A stretch of 64,000 nt of DNA from Chloroflexota bacterium (lineage in GTDB: Bacteria > Chloroflexota > Dehalococcoidia > JACQUO01). The notes below the pieces were generated by a model. The model made no database searches and was not told the origin of the DNA. It was given only the letters and a program-made list of their open reading frames with translations. Positions 50,353-59,721 of this stretch are shown piece after piece (positions within the stretch are counted from its first letter, which is position 1; each line of letters begins with the position of its first letter). Position numbers and translations under genes: made by a program. The stretch covers positions 67,788 to 131,787 of the forward strand of contig JACQUO010000023.1 of assembly GCA_016210205.1 (NCBI GenBank), in the 5' to 3' direction.

Positions 50353-52686
50353 TTATTCGCCGTTGCCCCGAATTAGAGCATACAGCTGTTCCGTTTCTGG
50401 CAAAGGGGCCACATCCAGCTCGCGGCACAGGACTTCCTGGCATACTTGATATTGGCGGAGCGCCTCGCCTCGCCGTCCGGCATCCCGAAGGGCCCGCATG
50501 AGCCCTCGATGGTTTTCCTCACGCAGAGGCTCTAGGCGCAGGGCTTGCCGATAGCGTGCGATGCTCCGGTCCAGAGCACCTTGTTCTGCATGGAGCGCCC
50601 CGAGCCTCTGGAGAATATCGAGATTAGTCAATCGAAGGTGTTCGCGTTCCCCAAAGCACCACTCGGCGTAGGGCTCGTCCTCCAGGAGGTCGCCCCGATA
50701 GGACGCCGCAGCGGCTTCGTAGGCCTCTATAGCCCTCACAGAATCCCCACCGCGTTCCCAACGCTCGCCCAGGCTGACAAGCTCCCGAAATTCCTCCACA
50801 TCGAGATAATAGGGCGCGTCAGGGTTAAAGTAATAGCTATCACCATCACGGCAAATGTAGACCAAGGGCTGCGCTCGCTGCGAAGGCTCAATCACCTGTC
50901 TCAAAGTGTGCACCATTACATGCAAGCGATTCGCGCCCGCTTGGGGGTCTGCCTCGGGCCACAGGAGCTCCACCAGGGTATCCCGCGGCACACGACGCCC
51001 CAAGTGGATGAGCAGTATCTTGAGTAGGGTCAGGGCCCCCCGCCGCGCAAACACATCTGGGGTGACCAGTGTCCCCTGGCGGTACAGTTGGAACTGGCCG
51101 AGGCAGTGAACCTCCAGGAAGGGGCGAACGCGCCCGAGGTCGGCCTCCTCACGCCCCCGTGGGGGCTGAGCAGATTGAGCCTGGGCTAGGTTAACCCTTT
51201 GGCCTGGCCCAGATGGCTCTTCGCCCCGGAGATATACCGTTCGCTCTCGGTTTTGCAGGTTCGCCCACCCCTGACAAAGGACGGCAGCCGCCTGTCCGGT
51301 GGCGTTCTGCAAGGCCGCCAGGTATTTGGTGGGAGGAGAGGGAGCACGGCCACCGTACCCCAACTGGACAATGCCCAATCGCTCGCTTCCCACCAGGAGC
51401 GGTAAGCAGTAGGCTACCGCTCCTCTGGCGGGTGCATCACAGCAAGGCACAGGCCAGCCGCTACGAGGCCCGTAAAGTGCCTCCCCCCGACCATGGGCCA
51501 GGGCAGGGCACATTTGAGGCTCTTGGGCATTAGGGCGAGGGCACACCGCCGCCGCGACCTCACCCTGTTTCACCAGATGCACCAGGCCGCCCACCTGCCG
51601 GTCGTAGAGGGCCAGCACCCCACCGGTGGCATTGCCAATAAGTATCAGATTGGATAGCACCGCCTGCAAGAGCCCGTCCATACCCCGGCTGGTGTCCAAG
51701 AGGGCCCCCAGGGAAGCGCTGCTCATGCGCTCCCTATTCTGAAGCAGACCACCTTGCAAGGCGGTGCTGATGGGGCGACTCGCCCACGTCAGGAAGCGCA
51801 GCGCCCGTTCAACATCAAAATTGGGGCGCCGGGCAGCGACATTGAGTGTCCCCATGACCCCCGAGGGGCCGCTGAGCGGCACACAGACATAGGAAAGAAA
51901 TCCCTTGTCCTTGACACGCGTCCGCAGGTAGCGAGGGTCCAGACGAAGGTTTTGGGTCACCAACGGCGCTTCTCGACTTGACACCAGGCCGGGGAAACCA
52001 GCGCCGGGATGAAAACGGGTGATTTGGGAAAAGGCGCTTCTAAAGGGGCCGTGGCAGGCCGTGAGCAGCATGTCGCGGCTCTTTGGCTCCACCAGAAAAC
52101 ATTCCGCCGCTTCGGCGTCCACCGCCTGGCTCACCCATTTCAGAGCTTGCTCCAGGCTTTGCTCTAAGCGCTCCGATGAGAGTGATGTGGCTAAAGTGGC
52201 GAGAGCAGCCAAATCAGATACGATATGCCCAGCAAAGGCCGAGGAAAAGCTGGTGGTGGCAACCTGAGAAGCACGGTCTGACGATGCCCTAGAAGACCCC
52301 AGGGGTAGCTCGGAGAGAGTCGCAACAGCGCTGCCGGGAACGCTTGGTAGGGCGGCGAGTTCGCAAAATATTTTCCGCCTCGAGCCGCCCTCGGCAGCCG
52401 GCAAAAGCAGGGAACAGCGACCCGTCAGGTGGCCGTTTCGTAGCGACTCAACGGCGGTGCAGTTGGGCCTACATATTGGCCTGCCAAAATAATCGCAGCC
52501 CCCCACCAGGTCATGACAAAGCTGTCCGAGAGCTGCCTCTTGGCTGATGCCAGTCATGGTGGCAGCGGAATAGGTCCAGTGAAGTACCCTTTGCTGGTCC
52601 CCAATAACGAACAACCCATCATGAGGATTAGTCATGACACCTGACCTGCTTCCAGTTCCCTCCCCGCGTTTCAACTGCTTGGCCAC
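50353..52686 (-). CDS. PAS-GAF-GAF-SARP/BTAD transcriptional regulator
   Basis: 777 residues from GTG 52686; ATG 52635 is an alternative. Domains: PAS (about 18-110) with four cysteines at 57, 64, 72 and 76 (CHDLVGGCDYFGRPICRPNC), GAF (about 165-310), a second GAF-like region with more cysteines (about 325-480), a winged-helix DNA-binding domain (about 545-625; CLGQFQLYRQGT, LLIHLGRRVPRDTLVELLWPEADP), and a C-terminal BTAD helical domain (about 650-775). The cysteine-bearing PAS domain may hold an Fe-S cluster or metal and sense redox or nitrogen oxides; that is inference. The location suggests control of the adjacent oxidoreductase cluster. Confidence 0.87.
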   Translation of the reverse strand: MAKQLKRGEGTGSRSGVMTNPHDGLFVIGDQQRVLHWTYSAATMTGISQEAALGQLCHDLVGGCDYFGRPICRPNCTAVESLRNGHLTGRCSLLLPAAEGGSRRKIFCELAALPSVPGSAVATLSELPLGSSRASSDRASQVATTSFSSAFAGHIVSDLAALATLATSLSSERLEQSLEQALKWVSQAVDAEAAECFLVEPKSRDMLLTACHGPFRSAFSQITRFHPGAGFPGLVSSREAPLVTQNLRLDPRYLRTRVKDKGFLSYVCVPLSGPSGVMGTLNVAARRPNFDVERALRFLTWASRPISTALQGGLLQNRERMSSASLGALLDTSRGMDGLLQAVLSNLILIGNATGGVLALYDRQVGGLVHLVKQGEVAAAVCPRPNAQEPQMCPALAHGRGEALYGPRSGWPVPCCDAPARGAVAYCLPLLVGSERLGIVQLGYGGRAPSPPTKYLAALQNATGQAAAVLCQGWANLQNRERTVYLRGEEPSGPGQRVNLAQAQSAQPPRGREEADLGRVRPFLEVHCLGQFQLYRQGTLVTPDVFARRGALTLLKILLIHLGRRVPRDTLVELLWPEADPQAGANRLHVMVHTLRQVIEPSQRAQPLVYICRDGDSYYFNPDAPYYLDVEEFRELVSLGERWERGGDSVRAIEAYEAAAASYRGDLLEDEPYAEWCFGEREHLRLTNLDILQRLGALHAEQGALDRSIARYRQALRLEPLREENHRGLMRALRDAGRRGEALRQYQVCQEVLCRELDVAPLPETEQLYALIRGNGE

Positions 52687-52846
52687 TTGTCCAGTCCGCT
52701 TGCAACAGCTGCGCTGTAGGCTATTTTCATAATCCTATGTTTTTCTTTCATCGCTGTATGTGACTTTTGTCTCAAGGAGATTATGCCTACCTTCTGCTGG
52801 CCATCTTTAGTGGAACAGCCGCGAGCCCATCTTTCTGCCAAGAGCG

Positions 52847-53500
52847 CTAGCCCGCCCTTCCGACGACCCCCTGATGTCCCACCGAACTTACAGCGTTGCT
52901 CCATGGAAGGAATGCCTTACCTCCAGAAACTGGTATCCCGTAGCTGAGCAGATAGTTTGCCCCTGATAGGACTGTCAACACCACCGCCAAGCCCATAATC
53001 CACGGCGCCAACTCCAGTACCGAAGACAACGGGATATATGCGCTGGCTTTGGCCAGCAACCCACCCTGATGCAGGTCATGCCGCAAAAGCAGGCCGACTA
53101 TCGCCACCAGGGAGGTTGCCATTTTGGCCTTGCCCCAGGCATCCGGGGCCGGCGGATGGCTGCGGAACTTTGAAAGGCGCGCCAGCGAGACGGCCCCCTC
53201 GCGGAGAGCAATCGTCGCCGGCACCCAAAAGGGGATGACCCCTAACCAGGCGAGGTAAACCACCATCGCCGACACGAAAAGCTTGTCGACTATCAGGTCA
53301 AGCTGGCCGCCCATATGAGTGACACATCCCAATCTCCGCGCCACATAGCCGTCAGCTGCGTCGGTCACCCCTGCGAACGCGCAGAGGGATGCGCCTGCCA
53401 GCAGGCCGTGGCTCCCTCCGAGCGGAACCGCCAACAGCACCAGCAGCAACAACGCCAGCCGGGAGGCGGTGATCCAGCAGGCGACATTCCACTGCCTCAC
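52847..53500 (-). CDS. CDP-alcohol phosphatidyltransferase family protein
   Basis: 217 residues with several membrane helices. The family motif D-G-x2-A-R-x8-G-x3-D-x3-D is present as DAADGYVARRLGCVTHMGGQLDLIVDK (read in two overlapping parts: DGYVARR and GQLDLIVDK). Such enzymes make phospholipids by transferring a phosphatidyl group from CDP-diacylglycerol to an alcohol; PgsA-like use of glycerol-3-phosphate is the commonest. The C-terminal region is poorly conserved. Next to two small glycosyltransferase-like genes. Confidence 0.85.
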   Translation of the reverse strand: MRQWNVACWITASRLALLLLVLLAVPLGGSHGLLAGASLCAFAGVTDAADGYVARRLGCVTHMGGQLDLIVDKLFVSAMVVYLAWLGVIPFWVPATIALREGAVSLARLSKFRSHPPAPDAWGKAKMATSLVAIVGLLLRHDLHQGGLLAKASAYIPLSSVLELAPWIMGLAVVLTVLSGANYLLSYGIPVSGGKAFLPWSNAVSSVGHQGVVGRAG

Positions 53501-53548
53501 AAGGCCTTAAGCCTCCGTCCTTTTTGGTAATGTCGGCTCACGAGGACA

Positions 53549-54238
53549 TCACAAAGAAGTGCTGGGGTTGACCCTCTCCAGAAAAGCCCAGGTGCAACGG
53601 GGCACCTTGGCCCCCTGGCGCTTCACTAGCTGCTGCACCTCCAGACGCAAGCGGTGCAGATCACCAATGGTATCCACATCAGGGCAGATTTCCAGCAAGC
53701 CCAGTGACAACCCTGCCGCCTTGGCTCTTTCGACAGTAGCCTGGAGCACCTGCGGCGTGCTCCAGGGTATACCCTCAAAAAGACAGCGGTGAGCAGCTCG
53801 TGCTCCGATGAGATAGTATCCGCCGTCGTGACTCGGCCCCAAGCATACCTGGCAATGACGGAGCCGCTCTACCGCAGCCTCTAGGTGGTCCGGCTGCATG
53901 GTGGGATGGTCACTGCCGACGGCCAATATCGGGGAGTATCCCCTCTGGTCAAGCTCCCGGAAAACGCTGTAGAGTTTTTGACCCAAGTCGCCGTCGCCTT
54001 GGCGCAACAGGCTAACAGAAGGCGGCATAGACTGCCGGAAGAAGGTTTCTGCCTCCGGTGGTGTGAAGGCCAGGAACGGAGTATATGTGCTCAGGGAGGC
54101 GACCAGTTCCACCGTGTCATGCAGGAAGGCCGAATACAGCTCGGCGCTCTGTACCGGGGTCAAGTGGGGCCCGAGCCTGGTCTTGACCTGACCGGGGACT
54201 GGCTCCCGAGCCATAATAGCCAGGGCAGGTCCGCTCAT
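53549..54238 (-). CDS. TIGR04282/DUF2064-family glycosyltransferase-like protein
   Basis: 229 residues with the nucleotidyl/glycosyltransferase A fold: MAREPVPGQVKTRLGPHLTP at the start, ILAVGSDHPTM, and LGPSHDGGYYLIGA. Members of this family almost always sit next to a TIGR04283 glycosyltransferase, as here, where the two genes overlap by four bases (ATGA). Biochemical activity is unknown; a pathway linking sugar or small-molecule transfer has been suggested for the pair. Confidence 0.88.
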   Translation of the reverse strand: MSGPALAIMAREPVPGQVKTRLGPHLTPVQSAELYSAFLHDTVELVASLSTYTPFLAFTPPEAETFFRQSMPPSVSLLRQGDGDLGQKLYSVFRELDQRGYSPILAVGSDHPTMQPDHLEAAVERLRHCQVCLGPSHDGGYYLIGARAAHRCLFEGIPWSTPQVLQATVERAKAAGLSLGLLEICPDVDTIGDLHRLRLEVQQLVKRQGAKVPRCTWAFLERVNPSTSL

Positions 54239-54909
54239 CGGGCCTCACCATAAAATCGTTTCAGCTGAGCCGGAGGGCAGCCCAACATAAACAGAAGACG
54301 CAGCAGCCACATCAAGAGAACGGTCCTGAGGACCCCGTCTCTCCGCCAGCGGCGGGCCGAGGTGACGACCTTGAGGGGAACCCTGGCTGCCCGGCCCACC
54401 CGGGTCATTCGCTTCCCGAGATCCAAATCCTCCATGAGGGTGATTTCACAATAGCCGCCCAGCGCGCGGAACACGCTGGCCCGCACAAAGATGCCCTGGT
54501 CGCCAGTAAATCCACCGAAAAACCGGTCACGCAGGTTAATGCTAAAGGCGATAGCGCGATAAATCCAACCAGGGTGGTCTAGTCTGAGCTGGAACCGTCC
54601 TCCTACCACCCTGGGGTCCCTCAGCGCGCACTCCATCGCTGCGAGCGCTCCCTGCGGCAAGAGCGTATCCGCATGCAGAAAAAGGAGCACATCGCCCCGG
54701 GCCTCGCTAGCGCCCAGGTTCATCTGCCAGGCCCGCCCCCGCGAGCTTGAAAGCACCCTGGCGTAGCGGCTGGCCATTGCCACCGTAGGGTCGCTGCTGC
54801 CCCCATCCACCACTATGACCTCGTAGTTGCCCTCTAGGGCTAAAACACGCCCCAGCGTCCCGGCGATGGTCGACGCTTCATTTAGAACCGGGATGACGAT
54901 GGATATCAT
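54235..54909 (-). CDS. TIGR04283-family glycosyltransferase (GT2)
   Basis: 224 residues. GT2 fold with ISIVIPVLNEASTI, VVDGGSSDPT, the DXD-like LLFLHADTLLP and GGYCEITLMEDLDLGKRM. Near the C-terminal end a hydrophobic stretch (VLLMWLLRLLFMLG) suggests membrane association. Coupled by overlap to the TIGR04282 gene and seven bases downstream of the YbhN-like gene, so all three are one operon. Confidence 0.9.
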   Translation of the reverse strand: MISIVIPVLNEASTIAGTLGRVLALEGNYEVIVVDGGSSDPTVAMASRYARVLSSSRGRAWQMNLGASEARGDVLLFLHADTLLPQGALAAMECALRDPRVVGGRFQLRLDHPGWIYRAIAFSINLRDRFFGGFTGDQGIFVRASVFRALGGYCEITLMEDLDLGKRMTRVGRAARVPLKVVTSARRWRRDGVLRTVLLMWLLRLLFMLGCPPAQLKRFYGEAR

Positions 54910-54916
54910 GTTTCAG

Positions 54917-55894
54917 CTACTTGCGAAAGGCAAAGATAACCCCGCCGACCAAGCTCACCAAGCCCACCAGGGCCCAGAAGAAAAGAGAGCCCGCTATGGC
55001 CTGGGCGGCAGACACCCCCGCCCAGCCGAAGAAATAGACATAGGCTCCCTCGCGGACCCCCAGGCCATTGATGGAGATGGGCATAATCTGGATTGCCATG
55101 ATAATGGGGGTAAAGAGAAAGTAGTACGCAGGGGGGATGTTCACCCCCAAAGACATGAAGATGGCCCAATTCAAGCAGACCAGCACTAGCTGGAAGACCA
55201 GGCTCCAGAACACCACCCAGACCACTGTCCGGGGTTGGGAGAAGCTGGTTGCCAGGCTGTTCGCCACCTGCTCCAGCCTTCGCCCCGGGGAGAGCCAGCC
55301 GGGCAGCTTCAATCGCAGGGAGATAGCTCGGCGCAGGCGGGCGCTAGCGAAGGGCGCCACCAGGGCGGCGGAGATCAGAAGGACCCCCAGGACTATGCCG
55401 GAAAATCCCCCTGAGACCTGATAACCTAGGGCCAGCCCCAATACGGCCATCAGCCCCAGGCCCAGGGAGGCCAGAAGCCTTTCCCCGATGACCGAGGCCG
55501 CCGCTTCTGGCCCTTTGCCGGTATGTCGGGCTACATCGTGAATGCGCACCACATCCCCACCGATGTTGGAGGGGAGGAAATTATTGAAGAAAAGGCCTAC
55601 CAGATAATAGACGAAAAGCCTGGGAGTAGAGACCGGGGTGCCTTGAGCCGCTAGGAGCAGGCCCCATTTGTAAGCGCTCACCACCAGGGCCAGCACCACC
55701 AAGAGCACCCCCACCACCAGCCAACGAAGGTCAGCTTGCCGAGCCTCTTCCCAGAACGAGGTGAAGCCCACCCGACTCAGGAGAAGGTAGAGGAGCCCTC
55801 CACTCACAGCGATGCGGAGAGCCCAGAGGAGCCAGCGCCCGTTCTGCGCTGGTCTACCCTGGGTTTCCTCTACGGGCATCGCTTTCAACCGCAT
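54917..55894 (-). CDS. YbhN/LPG-synthase-type membrane protein (UPF0104)
   Basis: 325 residues with eight or so membrane helices of the lysylphosphatidylglycerol synthase TM family (SAYKWGLLLAAQGTPVS, YLVGLFFNNFLPSNIGGDVVRIHDVARHTG, and ISINGLGVREGAYVYFFGWAGVS). Proteins of this family lack the aminoacyl-transferase domain and probably flip lipids or lipid-linked sugars. Adjacent glycosyltransferases support a lipid-glycan role. ATG 55894 follows GAGGAAA. Confidence 0.88.
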   Translation of the reverse strand: MRLKAMPVEETQGRPAQNGRWLLWALRIAVSGGLLYLLLSRVGFTSFWEEARQADLRWLVVGVLLVVLALVVSAYKWGLLLAAQGTPVSTPRLFVYYLVGLFFNNFLPSNIGGDVVRIHDVARHTGKGPEAAASVIGERLLASLGLGLMAVLGLALGYQVSGGFSGIVLGVLLISAALVAPFASARLRRAISLRLKLPGWLSPGRRLEQVANSLATSFSQPRTVVWVVFWSLVFQLVLVCLNWAIFMSLGVNIPPAYYFLFTPIIMAIQIMPISINGLGVREGAYVYFFGWAGVSAAQAIAGSLFFWALVGLVSLVGGVIFAFRK

Positions 55895-55959
55895 ATTTCC
55901 TCGCGTATTACCGACAGCCCATAGTCCCCAGGCATGTCAAGACGAAGGGCTTGAGCCAG

Positions 55960-56673
55960 TCACTTTCCTTCTTGTGGTTGGTCTGCCTCCCCGAGAAGGC
56001 GGCGTTCGAAGATGACCTTGGCTCCCCAGGCCAGTGCCAGGAGCAGGGCCAAGGCCCCGACTACCCATAACCAGAGGTTAGCGGTATCGGACAGCCTCTC
56101 TCCCAGAATAGAGTATATCACCGTGGCTGGGAGCTGGCCGAGCCCAGTGGCGATGAAGAACTCCCAGGAGCCAATAGCCGTAGGCCCGGCGGCATAGGAC
56201 ACCAGGTCGAAGGACATGATGGGGATAAGCCGCGCCAAGAGCACCGCAAAGCGGCCATAGCGCCGAAAGAAGCGGTCCACCAGGCCCAGGGCCCGTGCCC
56301 CCAGGGCCCGCTCCAGCACCGGCCGCCCCAGGGCCCGGCCGATGTAGAAGGTCAGCGCCGCCCCCACCATGGAGCTGCTCCAAGAGAGGATGGTGCCCCA
56401 GAAGGCTCCAAAGAGAAGGCCATTGGTCACCGTGATGACGAAGGAGGGCAGAGGGGCCACCACCGACTGAAAGACCATGAGGGCAGCGGAGATAAGGGGC
56501 GCCCACAGCCCAAAGGCCAGGAGATACTCTTTAAACCGGAGCACATCGCCCCGAGCCAGAAGCCCTGCTGCCTCACCTATCCCGTCTCGGAAGCCAGGCG
56601 ACAGGGCATAGGTCAGGCCGAACAGGGCCCCCAAACCCAGCACCAGGACAATCTGGCCCCGGCGACCCATCAT
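55960..56673 (-). CDS. TVP38/TMEM64 (VTT/DedA-like) membrane protein
   Basis: 237 residues with about six membrane helices. The VTT core is clear: FVITVTNGLLFGAFWGTILSWSSSMVGAALTFYIGRALGR and LARLIPIMSFDLVSYAAGPT with the conserved Arg and Gly. Such proteins are thought to move or scramble lipids in the membrane. Its start overlaps the stop of the radical SAM gene (ATGA), so the two are translated together, an unusual pairing. Confidence 0.88.
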   Translation of the reverse strand: MMGRRGQIVLVLGLGALFGLTYALSPGFRDGIGEAAGLLARGDVLRFKEYLLAFGLWAPLISAALMVFQSVVAPLPSFVITVTNGLLFGAFWGTILSWSSSMVGAALTFYIGRALGRPVLERALGARALGLVDRFFRRYGRFAVLLARLIPIMSFDLVSYAAGPTAIGSWEFFIATGLGQLPATVIYSILGERLSDTANLWLWVVGALALLLALAWGAKVIFERRLLGEADQPQEGK

Positions 56674-58187
56674 ATCCCTTTAGCCTCCAGGGCCAGGACG
56701 CAGGAGCAGTGATAAGTCCCCACCTGGAAGGCCGCATCCAGGGTCTTGGTGGAGCTCAGGGCACAGCTGGGAAGCTCACTGGCCATGGCCTGATAGAGAT
56801 GGGGTCCCGGTGTCACCGGCGCCTCCTGGGGCAGGGCCTCGGCCCACATCATCTCCACCAGTTGCGATTTATAGACCCCGCAGTACGGGTCTGGGGCCAT
56901 GAGGCAACCTTCCCCGGTGGACATCTCGTAGTCATAGTAGGCCTGACAGAAGCAGCCGCCCCCACAGATATACTTCAGGAAACAAGCGGAGCACCCCACC
57001 CGCTTCTGCACGCTATTCTCCCGCACCCACTGGAAGGACGACGCCTCCCGCCATATCTCTCCCAGGGGACGAGCGCGCACATCGCCACCGTCGAACTGGG
57101 GCGCCCCGGTGAGGGAGGCGCAGGGATAGACATGGCCGTCGGGCCCGATGCTAAGGAGGGAATAGCAGGCATTGCAGAGGTCATGCTTATAGCCCCGCTT
57201 GCCTCGAGCCCGCACCTTGAGGGATGCGAAGTTGTCCACGGTAATGGGGAGATGGGCACACGCCTCCCGCAGTTCCGCCATGATTTCCTGCACTCGCTCT
57301 CCCGACACCGCAAGCCGCTCCCGGTTGCGGCGCAGCCGCCCCCGACCATGGAGCCAGAGGATGTGGTGGTTCTTTATCCCCAGCCCTGCCAGAAAGCGGG
57401 AAGTGTCCACCACCCTGCTCGCGTTGAGGGCGGTGAGAGTAGTGGTCACCGTAGGCTCCAAACCCGCCGACAGCAGCCGCTTCAGAGCCGCTACCGTCTT
57501 CTGGAAGCTGCCAGTCCCGCGCAAAGCATCGTGGGGCACTGCCTCCGGAGCCTCCAGGCTAATCTGAAGCAGCAAGGGCCGTCCGGCATAGGGAGCGAGG
57601 CGAGCCACCGCCTCCTCATCCAAGAGCGTGCCATTGCTCAGGATGACCAGCTCGCAACGCTTCATCGCATAGTCAATAAGGTCGAAGATGTCCTGGCGCA
57701 GAAAAGGCTCGCCGCCGGTGAAGTAAAGCCGCTGGGCCCCCAAGCGCAAGGCCTCCTCCACCCAGCCCCTGATTTCGGTGGCGGTGGGCTGGCCGGGCAG
57801 CCACTCACCACCGCTCACCAGACAGTGGGCGCAGGATAGGTTGCAGGAGTTGTTGGTGTAAATCCACAGCTCCTCCAACCTCTGGGGCCCGATGGCTGCT
57901 CCCCGACCCCGGTAGGCCGGGCTCAGGTTGGGGGCATTGGCCACGAAGCCCACCTCAGCCGCCCGACCCAAAAAGGCGGCCAGCCCCTGGGAATCGACCC
58001 CATACCCCAGGGACGAGAGCACCTCGGAAAAAGTGCGACGCCCATCACAGAGGCGCAGGGCCCGGGCCCCGGTCGCATCGACGCTCACCCAGTTAGGGGC
58101 CTCGGGATCGATGAGAAGATAGACCTCGCCGCGACGCAACTGCACCGCAGGTGGAGAGTAGAGAACGCCGTCGAACTCAAGGCCCAT
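56670..58187 (-). CDS. PqqD-like/radical SAM/SPASM fusion protein
   Basis: 505 residues. A PqqD-like precursor-binding domain (about 1-85; VQLRRGEVYLLIDPEAPNWVSVD and GRRTFSEVLSSLG), radical SAM core with CNLSCAHC near residue 113 and GGEPFLRQD, and a SPASM region (CNACYSLLSIGPDGHVYPCASLTGAP, CSACFLKYICGGGCFCQAYY). The C terminus adds another cysteine cluster (YHCSCVLALEAKG). Such fusions usually modify ribosomal peptides, but I see no precursor peptide gene nearby. Co-translated with the VTT gene; a rhodanese gene lies upstream. Confidence 0.87.
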   Translation of the reverse strand: MGLEFDGVLYSPPAVQLRRGEVYLLIDPEAPNWVSVDATGARALRLCDGRRTFSEVLSSLGYGVDSQGLAAFLGRAAEVGFVANAPNLSPAYRGRGAAIGPQRLEELWIYTNNSCNLSCAHCLVSGGEWLPGQPTATEIRGWVEEALRLGAQRLYFTGGEPFLRQDIFDLIDYAMKRCELVILSNGTLLDEEAVARLAPYAGRPLLLQISLEAPEAVPHDALRGTGSFQKTVAALKRLLSAGLEPTVTTTLTALNASRVVDTSRFLAGLGIKNHHILWLHGRGRLRRNRERLAVSGERVQEIMAELREACAHLPITVDNFASLKVRARGKRGYKHDLCNACYSLLSIGPDGHVYPCASLTGAPQFDGGDVRARPLGEIWREASSFQWVRENSVQKRVGCSACFLKYICGGGCFCQAYYDYEMSTGEGCLMAPDPYCGVYKSQLVEMMWAEALPQEAPVTPGPHLYQAMASELPSCALSSTKTLDAAFQVGTYHCSCVLALEAKGI

Positions 58188-58280
58188 GAGGTACCTCCGG
58201 CCTAGCTATAACAAACGCTTTCCACCATAGTGAGAAGGCCCCTAATAAGCCATAAACCATGACAGGGTCTCCTGGGCCAT

Positions 58281-58586
58281 TTACTTCAAGGCCCGCCTCA
58301 GGCCCAGCCCCACGAAGGCCCCAGAGACCAGGAGCAGGGGCACCCTGGTGGCCAGGGCATAGGCCCAATAGGGCCACCGGAGACCACCCAACAGGGCGAA
58401 GGCCCCATCGAAGTAGAGGCCCAAGGGGGCATTGAGAAGCGCCCCCAGTACATACCAAAGGTCGGGCATGGTGGACAGCCAGACGAAGGCGTTCACCAGG
58501 GCCATCAGATGCCAGGCCAGATAGAAAAGGGCCAGCAGGGCCACCAGCCACCACAGGGCCCTTGTCCGTGCTGTCCGTCTTCTCAC
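58281..58586 (-). CDS. small three-helix membrane protein of unknown function
   Basis: 101 residues, starting at ATG 58586. Three hydrophobic stretches (about 11-34, 40-62, 72-93), rich in Leu, Ala and Trp, with a basic N terminus (MRRRTARTRALWW) that places it inside. No family recognised. It lies 60 bases after the rhodanese gene on the same strand; the 93 bases between it and the radical SAM gene contain nothing evident. Confidence 0.6.
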   Translation of the reverse strand: MRRRTARTRALWWLVALLALFYLAWHLMALVNAFVWLSTMPDLWYVLGALLNAPLGLYFDGAFALLGGLRWPYWAYALATRVPLLLVSGAFVGLGLRRALK

Positions 58587-58646
58587 TGGTGCAGCCTTGG
58601 TGGGGGAGAGCCCGGCTCCAGGGCTAGGCCCTCCCCTGACCCATTC

Positions 58647-59630
58647 TTATTTCTCGATGGGGGTGCTGGGGTCATTGCCCCACTCCACCCAGGAGCCATC
58701 GTAGTTGCGGACCTTCTCATAGCCCAGCAGGCGCAGGGTGAAGTAGGAGACCGCGGAGCGCTGGCCGGTCTGGCAGTAGGCCCAGGTCTCCTTGCTCTTA
58801 TCAGTAGCCCCGGCCGCCTGATACATGGTCGTCAGCTCCGACACCGACTTGAGGACGGGCACATCCCCTTCTGTGAAGAGAGTCGTCCAATCGAGATTCT
58901 TGGCCCCGGGGATGCGGCCGCCCCGGGTCGCCCGGAGATCGGTGCCCGCATACTCCGCCGGGGAGCGGGCGTCCACCAGCTGCACCGTGCCCTTCCCCGC
59001 CACTCCCAGGACTTGCTCCTTGGTAGCTAGCAGAGAGGGATTCGCCGCGGCCACGAACTTGGCCGAGGTTATGGCGGGGGCCGCCGTCTCTGTGGGGAGC
59101 TTCTCTGCCACCCACTTGGTATAGCCGCCGTTGAGGACGGCCACATTCTTATGGCCATAGTACTCCAGGGTCCAGAATACACGCGACGCGTTGGTATCCT
59201 TGCCGACGCCGTAGGCAACAACCTTGACATCATTGCCGATGCCCTTAGCGCCGAAGAGTTGTTCTATTTGCTCCTTGGAGCCGGCCATCTGGGGAATGGG
59301 TGAATCCTTAAGGAAAGTATCGGCCACGGGGATGTTCACCGCGCCCTTGATATGGCCTTTGTCGTAGTCCGCCGCGGGGCGCGTGTCCACAATCACTAGG
59401 CCCTTTTCTCCCAGGCGCTGGGACAGCCCAGCCGTCTCCACCAGGAGCTGGGGGTTGGCGAAGCCCACGGGAGTGGGCCTGGGGGTGGGAGTGGGGACAG
59501 GGGTGGGGGTGGCGCAGGCGGCCGAGAGGGCCAAGATGGCAGCCCCCAGGGCCAGAGCCCCAACCCGGCGCTCCCAGTCGCAGGCTACCCAGCCAGCCAG
59601 TCCAAAAAAAAGTCCCGGCGCCCTTCTCAT
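58647..59630 (-). CDS. double-rhodanese sulfurtransferase lipoprotein
   Basis: 327 residues from ATG 59630, fixed by TAGGAGG upstream; a longer frame to 59690 is rejected. Signal with lipobox LSAAC, a Pro/Thr-rich spacer (PTPVPTPTPRPTP), then two rhodanese domains: residues about 75-185 (inactive, no Cys) and about 200-325 with the active loop YCQTGQRS. Anchored outside the cytoplasmic membrane, so it handles periplasmic sulfur. Together with the TusA-like gene and DUF169 protein downstream in position it suggests a sulfur-transfer function. Confidence 0.9.
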   Translation of the reverse strand: MRRAPGLFFGLAGWVACDWERRVGALALGAAILALSAACATPTPVPTPTPRPTPVGFANPQLLVETAGLSQRLGEKGLVIVDTRPAADYDKGHIKGAVNIPVADTFLKDSPIPQMAGSKEQIEQLFGAKGIGNDVKVVAYGVGKDTNASRVFWTLEYYGHKNVAVLNGGYTKWVAEKLPTETAAPAITSAKFVAAANPSLLATKEQVLGVAGKGTVQLVDARSPAEYAGTDLRATRGGRIPGAKNLDWTTLFTEGDVPVLKSVSELTTMYQAAGATDKSKETWAYCQTGQRSAVSYFTLRLLGYEKVRNYDGSWVEWGNDPSTPIEK

Positions 59631-59721
59631 TTGGTACCTCCTAATTTGATTAGCGTCAGGCCCGTGGGGAGGCCCGGCATGACAGGTCACGGTGTTCCTC
59701 CAACTCCCGGTGGATTTTTAG

